DNA from: Candidatus Sumerlaeota bacterium
GTDB lineage: Bacteria; Sumerlaeota; Sumerlaeia; Sumerlaeales; Sumerlaeaceae
NCBI GenBank assembly: GCA_017161655.1
Contig: JADFCV010000007.1
Span: forward strand, 100,756-164,755
Direction of reading: 5' to 3'
Length of the DNA: 64,000 nucleotides
Made by a program: the position numbers and the translations under genes. Under the pieces are notes generated by a model. The model saw nothing but the letters and a program-made list of their open reading frames with translations, ran no database searches and was not told the DNA's origin. Shown piece after piece: positions 54,355 to 62,592 of this stretch. Positions within the stretch are counted from its first letter, which is position 1. Every line of letters begins with the position of its first letter.

Positions 54355-55557
54355 CTAATTGTAAAGCATCCAGTCAGCGCCCACGGAAGAAGGGACTGGC
54401 TCGAACCAGACAGCGTCCGCGGACACGGTTCCATTCGCTGAATCGGTGATAAGAACCTGCGCTGGGCTCGTCGTGGAGAAATTCCATGTGCCGAGCAAAT
54501 TCCACTGAGAGCCGCTGGTCTGCTGATTGACCGTCACTGTTTCTGTCCCTAAAGCGTGCGTGACCTGATAGGCTGCGTTGGTCGCGCGATCGGGTGCCGA
54601 CGTCCACCGAGCATACACGCGGTACGTGGAGGGCTGACGCAATTTCACAGCCCATTTCACACTTGCGGCGCCCGCGCCCGAGCTCTTCACCAGGGCATTG
54701 CTGCCGTAAGGTGAACCAGTCGTCGAGGTGCTCCATGCTCCCGTGATCGTGCAATTTGGATCTGAGTTATCGAGAGTGAATCCCTGACCGGGCACCGGTG
54801 GCAGACTATCAAAGCCAATTTTTGACGCAAGAGACGACACCGAATCACTCCCGATCGTCGTGCGGCCGATCTCATAGCGGGGTGTTGTTCTGTAGGCTTT
54901 TTGATTGGCAGTCGTAAAAGCCGCACGATAGCCAGCCGCCATGCACATGTTTACGTGCGTACTTGTGTAAGCCCCATACGGATAGGCGATGTAACGGCAG
55001 ACTTTTCCTGGAAGATTTGCTTCGATCGCGGCTTTCGAGCCTACAATCTCGGTCTGGGCGGCGGAGTCGCTGAGCGTTGTGAGATTTGTATGGCTCTTCG
55101 TGTGGCTTTCGGTCATCACGACGCCCGAGTTTTCCATGGTCTGGATTTCATTCCAGTCGCAGTGGTCACCGCTGCCGGTCACCACGCCCACGTAATTCGT
55201 GTGTGTGAAGTTCACAGCCACCATGCCTCGCGCCTGCAGGATAGGAAAGACCTCGTCATACACGGGGATGTAGTTATCATCCATGGTGATCAGAATCGGG
55301 CGGGGCGGTAGGGGACTATCGTAGTCCATCCAGTCAAGCAGCTCATCCGGCGTGATCGTGTGGTATCCGTTGGCTTTCAAGAAGTCCATGTGCTGCGTGA
55401 ACAGCGCTGCCGAATAACCAAAACTAGACTGACAGTGATAGAGAAGCACGGGCACTTGCGCGCCACCTTCTCCAGGCAACCCAAACATAAACCCGACGAG
55501 CGCAATTCCTGATACAAGGTTTCGCCAAAAGAACCTTAAGAATGATGTAGCCATCAC
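54355..55557 (-). CDS. Secreted polysaccharide deacetylase with C-terminal golvesin-like domain
   Basis: Exported protein of 400 residues. A signal segment ('SGIALVGFMFGLPGEGGA') precedes a NodB deacetylase domain: 'VPVLLYHCQSSF', 'ILITMDDNY' (both aspartates of motif 1), 'SHTKSHTNL' (motif 2 H-x-x-x-H), 'YIAYPYGAYT' (motif 3). From about residue 265 it has a beta-sandwich region with the golvesin C-terminal pattern ('YRVYARWTSAPDRATNAAY', 'WNLLGTWNFS', 'TDSANGTVSADAVWFEP'), likely sugar binding. It probably modifies a surface or extracellular glycan made by neighbouring glycosyltransferases. Confidence 0.9.
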   Translation of the reverse strand: MMATSFLRFFWRNLVSGIALVGFMFGLPGEGGAQVPVLLYHCQSSFGYSAALFTQHMDFLKANGYHTITPDELLDWMDYDSPLPPRPILITMDDNYIPVYDEVFPILQARGMVAVNFTHTNYVGVVTGSGDHCDWNEIQTMENSGVVMTESHTKSHTNLTTLSDSAAQTEIVGSKAAIEANLPGKVCRYIAYPYGAYTSTHVNMCMAAGYRAAFTTANQKAYRTTPRYEIGRTTIGSDSVSSLASKIGFDSLPPVPGQGFTLDNSDPNCTITGAWSTSTTGSPYGSNALVKSSGAGAASVKWAVKLRQPSTYRVYARWTSAPDRATNAAYQVTHALGTETVTVNQQTSGSQWNLLGTWNFSTTSPAQVLITDSANGTVSADAVWFEPVPSSVGADWMLYN

Positions 55558-55888
55558 CGAGTTAACCCCTCTCCATAGAGTTCAAGCCGACCTGCTGCTT
55601 TTCATGGATCCGTAACGAATAACTAAGCAGGACATCAGGGCGAAAATTCATTGTCAAAGAAAAGCGGAAACCTTCACCGAGTTTGCGCTCATGCCCTGAC
55701 ATTCCTTCCCTCAGCCGGACGCTCCCTTTGCGCGGCAAAAAAATATGCGGCTGTCATTTCAGTCACTCCTCAGGAAGTCCTTTGGCTCCCACTCCTCGAA
55801 AAGTCCCTTAAAGAACACCGCCAGCCCGCTCCTCGCAGACTGGCGGCATCGCACATAAGCGAGATTGAAAAGAGGCAGGAGGCTCCTC
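55558..55888. other. Intergenic region between frr and the deacetylase gene
   Basis: About 330 bases with no convincing gene; short plus-strand frames here lack ribosome sites and coding character. It should contain the promoter of the leftward deacetylase gene and holds the frr terminator near 55808-55846. Confidence 0.55.
55808..55846 (-). terminator. Rho-independent terminator downstream of frr
   Basis: Perfect 7-bp stem CCGCCAG / CTGGCGG (55818-55824 and 55840-55846). Read leftward it is followed by TGTTCTTTAAGG, a moderate U-tract. It lies 43 bases past the frr stop and would end the pyrH-frr transcript. Confidence 0.6.
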
Positions 55889-56449
55889 TCAAATCTCCAT
55901 GATTTCTTTCTCTTTGCGTTCCAGGAGCTTGTCGATTTCCTCAATAAACTTATCCGTCAGCTCCTGAATCTTGTCCACTGCGCGTTTGCGATCATCTTCC
56001 GTGATCTCGTGCAATTTCTCAGTCTTCTTGATTTCCTCGTTGGCATGACGGCGGATGTTGCGCACGGCCACTCGGCCATCCTCTGCCATTTTCTTCGCCA
56101 CCTTCACGAGTTCTTTGCGCCGTTCTTCCGTTAGCTGAGGAATCGTCAGCCGAATGACCTTGCCGTCATTGTTCGGTGTCAGGCCAATGTTGGCTGCCAT
56201 GATGGCCTTTTCGATCGACCCGATAAGGTTGCGGTCGAATGGCGTAATCAGAATGGTTCGCGCGTCGGGCGTGGAAATCGCCGCGACCTGCTTCAGCGTC
56301 ATTGGCGAGCCGTAAGCCTCGACGTGGATATTGTCCACGAGTGCCACCGACGCACGCCCTGTTCGCAGCGTGCTAAACTCGTGTTCCACCGCCTCCACGG
56401 CCTTTTTCATCTTCTCCTGCGCCTCTTTGAAGATCTGGTTCAGCGGCAT
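55889..56449 (-). CDS. frr: Ribosome recycling factor
   Basis: RRF, 186 residues, splits post-termination ribosomes together with EF-G. Signatures: 'HEFSTLRTGRASVALVDNI', 'VEAYGSPMTLKQVAAIS', 'RLTIPQLTEERRKELVKVAK' and 'VAVRNIRRHANEEIKK'. ATG 56449 gives the canonical length and has GGAGGAG about nine bases upstream inside the end of pyrH; the frame is open 14 codons further up. pyrH-frr is the conserved bacterial order. Confidence 0.98.
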   Translation of the reverse strand: MPLNQIFKEAQEKMKKAVEAVEHEFSTLRTGRASVALVDNIHVEAYGSPMTLKQVAAISTPDARTILITPFDRNLIGSIEKAIMAANIGLTPNNDGKVIRLTIPQLTEERRKELVKVAKKMAEDGRVAVRNIRRHANEEIKKTEKLHEITEDDRKRAVDKIQELTDKFIEEIDKLLERKEKEIMEI

Positions 56450-56453
56450 AGTC

Positions 56454-57179
56454 TCATTCTCCTCCAACAAAAGTTCCGACTTCTTCGCCAAGAATCACAC
56501 GTTTTGTGTTACCAGCTACGTGCAAGTTGTACACCACAATAGGCAGACGGTTCTCGCGGCACAAGGAAATTGCAGTGGCATCCATCACGCGCAAGTTGCG
56601 GCTCAGCGCTTCCGTGAAGCTAATCCGCGAGAAACGCTGCGCATTGGGATCGCGGCGCGGGTCAGCCGAGTACACCCCATCCACATTCGTCGCCTTCAGG
56701 ATGACCTCCGCGTCAATCTCAGCGCCCCGCAGCGCCGCAGCCGTATCCGTGGTGAAAAAGGGGTTCCCCGTCCCGCAGGCGAAAATCACCACACGGCCCT
56801 TTTCCAGATGCCTAATTGCCCGCCGGCGGATGTAGCTCTCCGCCACCTCCTTAATCTCCAGCGCGCTCAGCACCCGTGTCTCCATGCCCTCCTTCTCGAA
56901 CACTGCTTGCAGCGCCATAGCGTTGATCATCGTCGCAAGCATGCCCATGTAATCGCCCACGGCGCGGTCAATTTCCTTCTCGTTGGCGCCGCGCAAGAAA
57001 TTCCCCCCACCAATGACCACCGCCAGTTGCACGCCAGAGCACTCAACGGTTTCTCGGATCTCACGTGCTAATTTGTGAACAAATTGATAATCAATGCCGA
57101 AATCCTGATCGCCCTTCAGCGCTTCGCCTGAAATCTTCAGCAACACCCGCCGCCACGGCTTACGTTCCATCTCACTCAT
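56454..57179 (-). CDS. pyrH: UMP kinase
   Basis: Phosphorylates UMP to UDP; amino acid kinase fold, 241 residues. Signatures: '[20 protein letters not shown]', '[14 protein letters not shown]', '[19 protein letters not shown]', '[19 protein letters not shown]' and '[17 protein letters not shown]'. ATG 57179 lies next to a second in-frame ATG three codons on; the ribosome site is weak. tsf and rpsB, its usual upstream neighbours, are absent: a divergent CRISPR-Cas operon starts about 200 bases away instead. Confidence 0.98.
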   Translation of the reverse strand: MSEMERKPWRRVLLKISGEALKGDQDFGIDYQFVHKLAREIRETVECSGVQLAVVIGGGNFLRGANEKEIDRAVGDYMGMLATMINAMALQAVFEKEGMETRVLSALEIKEVAESYIRRRAIRHLEKGRVVIFACGTGNPFFTTDTAAALRGAEIDAEVILKATNVDGVYSADPRRDPNAQRFSRISFTEALSRNLRVMDATAISLCRENRLPIVVYNLHVAGNTKRVILGEEVGTFVGGE

Positions 57180-57239
57180 AGCGCATTCGAGGTCACGCGA
57201 CTCGCCCACTTTGGTCAAGCTCGAACCGACTCCCCCCTG

Positions 57240-57254
57240 TGACAACCTTTGTCA
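57240..57254. promoter_or_regulatory. Short inverted repeat, possible operator between pyrH and cas operon
   Basis: TGACAA and TTGTCA form perfect 6-bp arms around CCT. The site is 30 bases upstream of the predicted cas -35 box. A second near-match, GGTTGTGA, follows at 57257-57264. It could be a repressor or activator site for the cas operon or pyrH; the match is short enough to occur by chance. Confidence 0.3.
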
Positions 57255-57283
57255 TGGGTTGTGAGAAAAAAGCGCTCCCTATC

Positions 57284-57311
57284 TTGACACCATACACGCA
57301 GAGGCTGTAAT
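57284..57311 (+). promoter_or_regulatory. Predicted sigma-70-type promoter of the cas operon
   Basis: TTGACA (57284-57289, perfect -35) and TGTAAT (57306-57311, 5 of 6 to TATAAT) are separated by 16 bases. It lies about 65 bases upstream of the cas8e-cse2 GTG and points rightward. No other equally good pair is visible in the 197-base divergent gap. Confidence 0.65.
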
Positions 57312-57376
57312 CGCTCCGAGAGAGATAACTTACCAGCTCCACGCATGAGCTGCAAACATCGCGCAAGGAGGAGGCC

Positions 57377-59266
57377 GTGCTCGCGTCGTTCAATCTTGTC
57401 GAAAAAGATTGGCTGCCGGTACTTGATGCACAAGGAAATTTGCGCTACGTCAATCTGGCCACGTTATTCGCCGATGCCGAGAACATCCGCGAAATTGCCG
57501 TTTCCACCCCCCTTTACCGTTTTTCTGTCTTACGTTTTCTTTCCATCGTTGTCGTCTGGCTGGAACCAGATATTGCGTCGCACTCACAGTGGGGAACCCT
57601 CGGTCAGCAAATCGCAACCAGCTTACTTTCGCGCCGCAACTGCTTTGAGCTTTTCGGCAACGGCCCACGCTTCATGCAAAATAGATGCAATGAAAAGACT
57701 GAAGAGAAAGCCATTGGCTACCTCTTCCACGAAATTCCCACAGGCACGAACATCGCCCACTTCATGCACACCCGGGATGGTAATTACGGAGTCTGTCCCC
57801 CATGTTGCGTGCTGGGGCTTTTGGCGCTGCCTGCATTCTCCCTAGCCGGAGGAAAGCGATACAAACCAAGCCATTCGCCGACCTCAACGTTCACCTTTCC
57901 CGCAGACTTGCAATTATCCTCTCGTCTGCTTAAAGCAGCACAGCGGATTATTTCCAACTCGCAAGGGGCGTCCATGGGCTTGCCGACATGGGATCACGCT
58001 TCACCATCTCCTCCGGGGCTGCTCACGGACATGACCACTTATCCCCGTTATGTGTGGCTCGCAAGTAATGATTCCAAAGAAGACCGCTGCCTGCTTTGTG
58101 GACGGCGGCAGGAGTTAGTCTTCAAAACCGAGTGGGCAAAATGTGAATTCGAGATCAATTACAGAGATCCTTTTCTCGCTTCTGACGGTGGCATGCTGCC
58201 GCCCCCTCTCCAGTCAGACGAGTCTAAACGGCTTCAGGTCGCTCTGGCACTTCCATCCGAAACCGACTCAGAATGGCGCGTATGTTTTTCCATAGATAAA
58301 GAGCAACAAAAAAGAAAAAAATTCTTCCCCAAATCACTGAACATTGAGGAATGGCGAGCGGGGCTGCCTGGGTTTGCCAAGGATGAACGGGAGTTGTGCC
58401 CAGCGCTGCCAGACGCGAAAAAAGCCCTCGAAAAGTTCACTGGGGTCGTTGGTGAGAAGGCGACGCGTAGCGGGTTTTCCGAATCCGCTCTCGTTGAGCG
58501 TTTTGCGAAACGATACGCCCCTGTCCCTCGCCTGCGCTGGGCTGAGCTGCGTTACACGGAGAGTGGCAAGCTGGCCTTTGTCGAGACGATGAAAAAGGCC
58601 GAACGACTCTTCGCTGTGCCTTGCTATTCCCAGGCTATGGTGTGGCCCGGAATCTTCAGCCAGCGGTTGTGTCAATGCTTGCTTGAACCAGCTTATTTGC
58701 GACAGGCTGAGAAGTCCCAGTCTCCGCCCCCCAAGGAAATGGATCTCTATGTTGAGCGAATCGTTTCCGCACCAGGTCTCAAAGGTGGTCATTTGGCGCG
58801 CTTGCGTGCCCTTGCCATGAAAAAACTCTCTGCGGATGTGTCGGCCTACGATCTTTTCACGGGTCTGTATTGGCCAATCCGTGGGCGAAGCCCACGCGCA
58901 CCCCGTCGCAACGACGCCTGGATCCTCGCGAAACTTTATGCGAAGTTTCCCTGGGTTCCCTCTGCGGACAACGTACACACGCTGCCCGAGCACTTGAGCC
59001 GCCTCTGCCTGACTCTGCCAACAGCGTCTCTGGCCAGGCGCTTCGACCGTCTCTTCGTCATGCGCGGGAAAGACATCGAGCTGGCCTTGCAGCAGCTTTT
59101 AGCGCTAACCCGAAAGCCTCTTCAGGCCAGCGCGGTCACACATCCTCTTCTCCCCGGCAAATTCCCGCCATTGAACTGGTCCCGACTTTTGCACGAAATG
59201 CGGGACTGGGACACGGTCCGTTTTTCATGGGTTAACAAAATCACGAGTCAGTACGAACAAAAATAA
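57377..59266 (+). CDS. Cas8e (Cse1) fused to Cse2 (Cas11): Cascade large and small subunit in one chain
   Basis: Type I-E Cascade large subunit that recognises PAM and opens target DNA, fused to the small subunit. Residues 1 to about 460 are Cas8e: 'FNLVEKDWLPV', 'IPTGTNIAHFMH' (PAM-sensing loop region), a CxxC pair in 'YGVCPPCCVLGLLALPAF' and another in 'CLLCGRRQELVF' matching the Cas8e zinc site, and 'NYRDPFLAS'. Residues about 465-629 read as Cse2: 'HLARLRALA', 'SLARRFDRLFVMRGKDIELA', 'PPLNWSRLLHEMRDWD'. No separate cse2 exists; cas7 starts 15 bases after the stop. GTG 57377 has AGGAG six bases upstream. First gene of the operon. Confidence 0.88.
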   Translation: MLASFNLVEKDWLPVLDAQGNLRYVNLATLFADAENIREIAVSTPLYRFSVLRFLSIVVVWLEPDIASHSQWGTLGQQIATSLLSRRNCFELFGNGPRFMQNRCNEKTEEKAIGYLFHEIPTGTNIAHFMHTRDGNYGVCPPCCVLGLLALPAFSLAGGKRYKPSHSPTSTFTFPADLQLSSRLLKAAQRIISNSQGASMGLPTWDHASPSPPGLLTDMTTYPRYVWLASNDSKEDRCLLCGRRQELVFKTEWAKCEFEINYRDPFLASDGGMLPPPLQSDESKRLQVALALPSETDSEWRVCFSIDKEQQKRKKFFPKSLNIEEWRAGLPGFAKDERELCPALPDAKKALEKFTGVVGEKATRSGFSESALVERFAKRYAPVPRLRWAELRYTESGKLAFVETMKKAERLFAVPCYSQAMVWPGIFSQRLCQCLLEPAYLRQAEKSQSPPPKEMDLYVERIVSAPGLKGGHLARLRALAMKKLSADVSAYDLFTGLYWPIRGRSPRAPRRNDAWILAKLYAKFPWVPSADNVHTLPEHLSRLCLTLPTASLARRFDRLFVMRGKDIELALQQLLALTRKPLQASAVTHPLLPGKFPPLNWSRLLHEMRDWDTVRFSWVNKITSQYEQK

Positions 59267-59280
59267 AAGGAGGAAAAGCA

Positions 59281-60555
59281 ATGACAACGCAGAAGCCATG
59301 CCGCTTCATCAGCATTCACATGGTGCAGAACCATGTGCCCGCTAACCTGAACCGCGACGACCTGGGAGCGCCCAAAGTGGCCTATTTTGGTGGCGTGCTC
59401 CGTGCAAGAATATCAAGTCAGTGTCTGAAACGTAGTATCCGGAGGAGCGAGATTTTCGCACCCCTCTGTGGCGGAATTCGAACCAGGCGTCTTGTGGAAG
59501 TTATTGCCCAGGGAAATCCGAAGTGGCGGAAGACTGTCAAAGATCAACTAAAAAAGCTTGGCATCAAGAGCGACGGGAATAACAAAAGTGTAAACACCGC
59601 CGCATCAGACGAAGAGTCACGCCCCGCTGGCTCCAAGCTTCTCATATACGTGCCTGTGGACACGATCCACAAGCTCCGCGATGCGTTGAAGACGGGTGGT
59701 TCCACCTCATTCCATGAGTTATTGGCGAAGGAGCTTTCGGAATGTCCTTTTGCACCGGACGTGGCTTTGTTTGGCCGCATGCTTGAGGCCCAGGGTCTTT
59801 CAGGAACACGTGTAGAAGCAGCATGCCAGGTCGCGCATGCGTTATCCACCCACGAGTCCATTCCTGAGGTTGACTATTTCACCGCTGTGGACGATGTGCC
59901 TGGAGACGATGCCGGCGCCGCCTACCTGGATGAAGCAGGCTTCGCGTCTGCCTGTTTTTACAAATTCTTTTCCATTGATCGGGATCAGCTAGTGCATAAT
60001 CTCGAAAAAGCCGAGAACCGTCCCCCTACCCCTGATCCGAAAAAACTTGCTGCTCACGCGATCGTCCGTTTTTTAGAAGCGGCTGCAAAAGTCGTCCCGA
60101 GTGGGAAGCGAAATGCCTACGCTCCTTTCGATCTCCCTGCGGCGATCATTGTGGAATTCCGCGACTTCCCACTGAATTATGCCAACGCTTTTGCCAGGCC
60201 GGTTCCCCGCGACTCACAGAATCTCGTCGGCGAAAGCGTCGCACGTCTTCTGGCATTTGCTCAGGGCTGCGACAAAGGCTTTCAACGCCCCTGCAAACGG
60301 TTTCTCTGGCTATTTTCTGGTCCCGCCACCGAGGATATCAATCTCCCTGAGAATACCGACGCTCCACAGGCCGAATCAGGCGAAACCGTCAGAGTGGATT
60401 CCTTTGAGAACCTGCTGGAGAAAGTAGCCGAAACGCTCGGCTACTCGCTCAAAGACCTCGCGGATGCAGTTCTGCCCGAAGAGTCGCGTCTCAATCATCT
60501 GCTTGAAGAGTACAAAGCAACTCGCGTGGCCCAGAAACCTGATCTCCCGGAGTAA
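59281..60555 (+). CDS. cas7e: Cas7e (Cse4/CasC) Cascade backbone subunit
   Basis: RAMP-fold backbone protein, six copies of which coat the crRNA in Cascade. Type I-E signatures: 'NLNRDDLGAPKVAYFGGVLR', 'ARISSQCLKRSIRRS', 'VAHALSTHESIPEVDYFTAV', 'ACFYKFFSIDRDQL' and 'PLNYANAFARPV'. At 424 residues it is longer than E. coli CasC (363); extra sequence lies in the thumb-like region (about 95-120) and the C-terminal tail. The ribosome site GGAGG precedes ATG 59281. Four bases separate its stop from cas5-HNH. Confidence 0.96.
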   Translation: MTTQKPCRFISIHMVQNHVPANLNRDDLGAPKVAYFGGVLRARISSQCLKRSIRRSEIFAPLCGGIRTRRLVEVIAQGNPKWRKTVKDQLKKLGIKSDGNNKSVNTAASDEESRPAGSKLLIYVPVDTIHKLRDALKTGGSTSFHELLAKELSECPFAPDVALFGRMLEAQGLSGTRVEAACQVAHALSTHESIPEVDYFTAVDDVPGDDAGAAYLDEAGFASACFYKFFSIDRDQLVHNLEKAENRPPTPDPKKLAAHAIVRFLEAAAKVVPSGKRNAYAPFDLPAAIIVEFRDFPLNYANAFARPVPRDSQNLVGESVARLLAFAQGCDKGFQRPCKRFLWLFSGPATEDINLPENTDAPQAESGETVRVDSFENLLEKVAETLGYSLKDLADAVLPEESRLNHLLEEYKATRVAQKPDLPE

Positions 60556-60559
60556 GGCT

Positions 60560-61708
60560 ATGAGCACAAAAACCTTGTTTCTCAGGCTCGAGGGGCCACT
60601 GCAGGCATGGGGCGATCACCTTTCGAAATACACTTATCGTCACACGTATCCGTTCCCGAGTAAATCCGGTGTCATCGGCCTCATTTGTGCTGCGCTCGGC
60701 GCCGACCGAGACTCGGCGACAGAGAAGTGGTTGCCACGCCTCAAGGGTCTCCTCATGGGTGTGCGAATTGACTATCCCGGCTTCCCCATGTACGACTATC
60801 ACACCGTCGGAGCGGGATTGGGGAATTGGACGGCCGAAGGAAAAATCAAAAACAAAGATAAAAAGCCTGAAGTTTTTGTGACACATCGAGAATACCTCTG
60901 TGGCGCTTCCTTCCTTGTCGCCCTCCATCAGCGGCAGGTTGATTCTGATCCAACGCTGCTCGATGAGATTGCAAACGCTTTGAATCGGCCGGTCTGGACT
61001 CCCTACCTGGGGCGTAAGTCATGTCCGCCATCTCGCCCCTTGCTCGAGGACTCGCAGAGTGGCTCCAACCCGTGTGCCGGGGAATTCGCTTCGCTTGAAG
61101 AGGCTTTAATACGCCACCCCTGGCCAGACTACGGCTTCGAGCTACCGTCGGAGCTGGATGTATTCATAGAATGGTCTCCTGACGCAAGCTCGCCAACGGC
61201 GCCCCCGCAAGCGTTCGTTCTCTATGACGTTCCGACCTCCTTCAATCCACCAGCTCATACCGCTCGTTTTGTCATCCATCAGAAAGTTGCACGGCCCGAG
61301 TCTTACAAGCCCCCTGTCCTCTCAGACCCTGGATTGTACTTGCGCAAAGAACCCCGCCGTGCCGACTACACCGACACCGAGTACCGTGCGCGCCGACAGG
61401 AGCGACTCCGGAAAGACCACTACCTGTGCGTGTTCTGCAAGTCACCAGCCAGGGACGTTCACCATGTGACCTACGAGCGGGCGGGTGGCGAGGAGACCCT
61501 CGAGGACCTTCGTTCCCTCTGCGAGCTCTGCCACGATGCCATCACGATGCTCGAATATGGGGAAGACGTCACGGCCACGCGCATAGATCCCTGCGATCCC
61601 CGATGGCGCGAGGCAATCATCCAAAAGCGCCGGCAGATCATTCGCCACCGTTCCCTTGAAACACGGCGTCGCTGGCTTCGCACAGAAATCCCTGAGGAGA
61701 TGGAATGA
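60560..61708 (+). CDS. Cas5e fused to a C-terminal HNH nuclease domain
   Basis: Cas5 caps the crRNA 5' handle in Cascade. Residues 1 to about 245 are Cas5e: 'LFLRLEGPLQAWGDHLS', 'FPSKSGVIGLICAALGADRD', 'YDYHTVGAG' and 'HREYLCGASFLVAL'. After a charged linker ('RADYTDTEYRARRQERLRKD') comes an HNH/McrA-type nuclease: zinc cysteines 290/293 ('CVFC') and 321/324 ('CELC'), catalytic His301-His302 ('VHHVTYERAGGEET'), Asp316 at the usual Asn place and His325 ('CHDAI'). Total 382 residues against about 225 for ordinary Cas5e. With no cas3 in the locus, this domain is the likely target nuclease. The stop overlaps cas6e. Confidence 0.93.
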   Translation: MSTKTLFLRLEGPLQAWGDHLSKYTYRHTYPFPSKSGVIGLICAALGADRDSATEKWLPRLKGLLMGVRIDYPGFPMYDYHTVGAGLGNWTAEGKIKNKDKKPEVFVTHREYLCGASFLVALHQRQVDSDPTLLDEIANALNRPVWTPYLGRKSCPPSRPLLEDSQSGSNPCAGEFASLEEALIRHPWPDYGFELPSELDVFIEWSPDASSPTAPPQAFVLYDVPTSFNPPAHTARFVIHQKVARPESYKPPVLSDPGLYLRKEPRRADYTDTEYRARRQERLRKDHYLCVFCKSPARDVHHVTYERAGGEETLEDLRSLCELCHDAITMLEYGEDVTATRIDPCDPRWREAIIQKRRQIIRHRSLETRRRWLRTEIPEEME

Positions 61709-62592
61709 TGGTTTACGAATCTTTCCTTACCGTCGACGTGGGCACAAATCCCGACCGGCCGCGTCCCGGACGGATGTGGCTGCGCAACATTTATCACGTT
61801 CACCAACGCCTGTGCATGGCTTTTCCCTCTTCAAGTCGCCGTTCTTCCGACCCTCACTTTCTTCAACCTTATGCCCCCGAGGACTTCAGCGTGATTCACG
61901 TCCCGCGCTCCGACGCTGCCAACTTCCTCTTTCAAATCAGCCCTCGCAGTTCGGGGCGCGCCATAATCACAGTCCGATCTGCCCAACGCCCGGACTGGGA
62001 TTACGCTTTTCAAAATGCAGACCATCTGCTCGCAGGACCTCCACGCGTCGAAGAGGTCACCTACAGCACGCTCAACTGTGGTCAGGAACTGGACTTCGAA
62101 CTCGTTGCAAATCCGACGAAAAAAATTAATACCCTGCTGAAGTCGGAGCGACTTGCGCGTAAGGACGCATCCCAAGAAATGGCGAATGGTACGGCACTTC
62201 TGCCGGAGCAACTTGCGGGTGCGGACGCATCTTCGCGAGCAACCAAAAACGGCAAACGTGTCCCTGTTGCGCCGGACGCATGGCCTGACTGGCTAAAGGC
62301 GAAAGGCCGTAGTCACGGCTTTGAACCAGTCGAGAAAACGCTCCTCTGTATCCCGACCTTCTATCACGTCAATAAGGGAGGCGACTCAAAAGTTCACAAA
62401 GGTCGAATCCTTGCGGTTCGTTTTCGTGGCCAACTTCGGGTGACTGATCCCGCGCTGTTTCAGGACGCCCTTGTTGCTGGCGTGGGACCAGCCAAAGCTT
62501 TTGGTTGCGGGCTTCTCATTTGCCCTGCTGTCCGGCGGTGCCTCGAGGGGGAGACAACCAGTGAAAAGGATAGATCACCAGTGTCTTCCTAA
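61705..62592 (+). CDS. cas6e: Cas6e (CasE) pre-crRNA endoribonuclease
   Basis: Cleaves the repeat RNA hairpin and stays bound as the Cascade head. The C-terminal glycine-rich loop 'GVGPAKAFGCGLL' is the type I-E signature; 'FLFQISPRSSGRAIITVRSA' and 'LDFELVANPTKK' match the RAMP core, and 'NIYHVHQRLCMAFP' holds the N-terminal catalytic-His region. It is long for the family (295 against about 200), mainly because of an inserted segment at about 145-190 with a duplicated 20-residue unit. ATG 61705 overlaps the cas5-HNH stop by four bases. Confidence 0.95.
   Translation: MMVYESFLTVDVGTNPDRPRPGRMWLRNIYHVHQRLCMAFPSSSRRSSDPHFLQPYAPEDFSVIHVPRSDAANFLFQISPRSSGRAIITVRSAQRPDWDYAFQNADHLLAGPPRVEEVTYSTLNCGQELDFELVANPTKKINTLLKSERLARKDASQEMANGTALLPEQLAGADASSRATKNGKRVPVAPDAWPDWLKAKGRSHGFEPVEKTLLCIPTFYHVNKGGDSKVHKGRILAVRFRGQLRVTDPALFQDALVAGVGPAKAFGCGLLICPAVRRCLEGETTSEKDRSPVSS
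62144..62231 (+). repeat. Imperfect 28-bp direct duplication inside cas6e
   Basis: The 28-base segments 62144-62171 and 62204-62231 match at 24 of 28 positions with a 60-base period, so the reading frame is kept. They encode 'SERLARKDAS' and 'PEQLAGADAS'. A shorter partial copy (GGACGCAT) follows near 62275. This is the inserted, low-conservation part of Cas6e. Confidence 0.8.

Noticed and set aside
55651..55902. 83-residue plus-strand ORF downstream of frr
   Set aside because: It crosses the frr terminator hairpin and the frr 3' end, with no ribosome site or domain.
58870..59235. Plus-strand ORF of 121 residues inside the cas8e-cse2 gene, considered as a separate cse2
   Set aside because: Its frame gives no Cse2-like sequence; the Cse2 similarity is in the main frame, supporting a fusion.
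62471..62560. Upstream extension of cas1 within cas6e
   Set aside because: The extension encodes no Cas1-like sequence, while GTG 62561 has a strong ribosome site and yields the normal Cas1e N-terminus.
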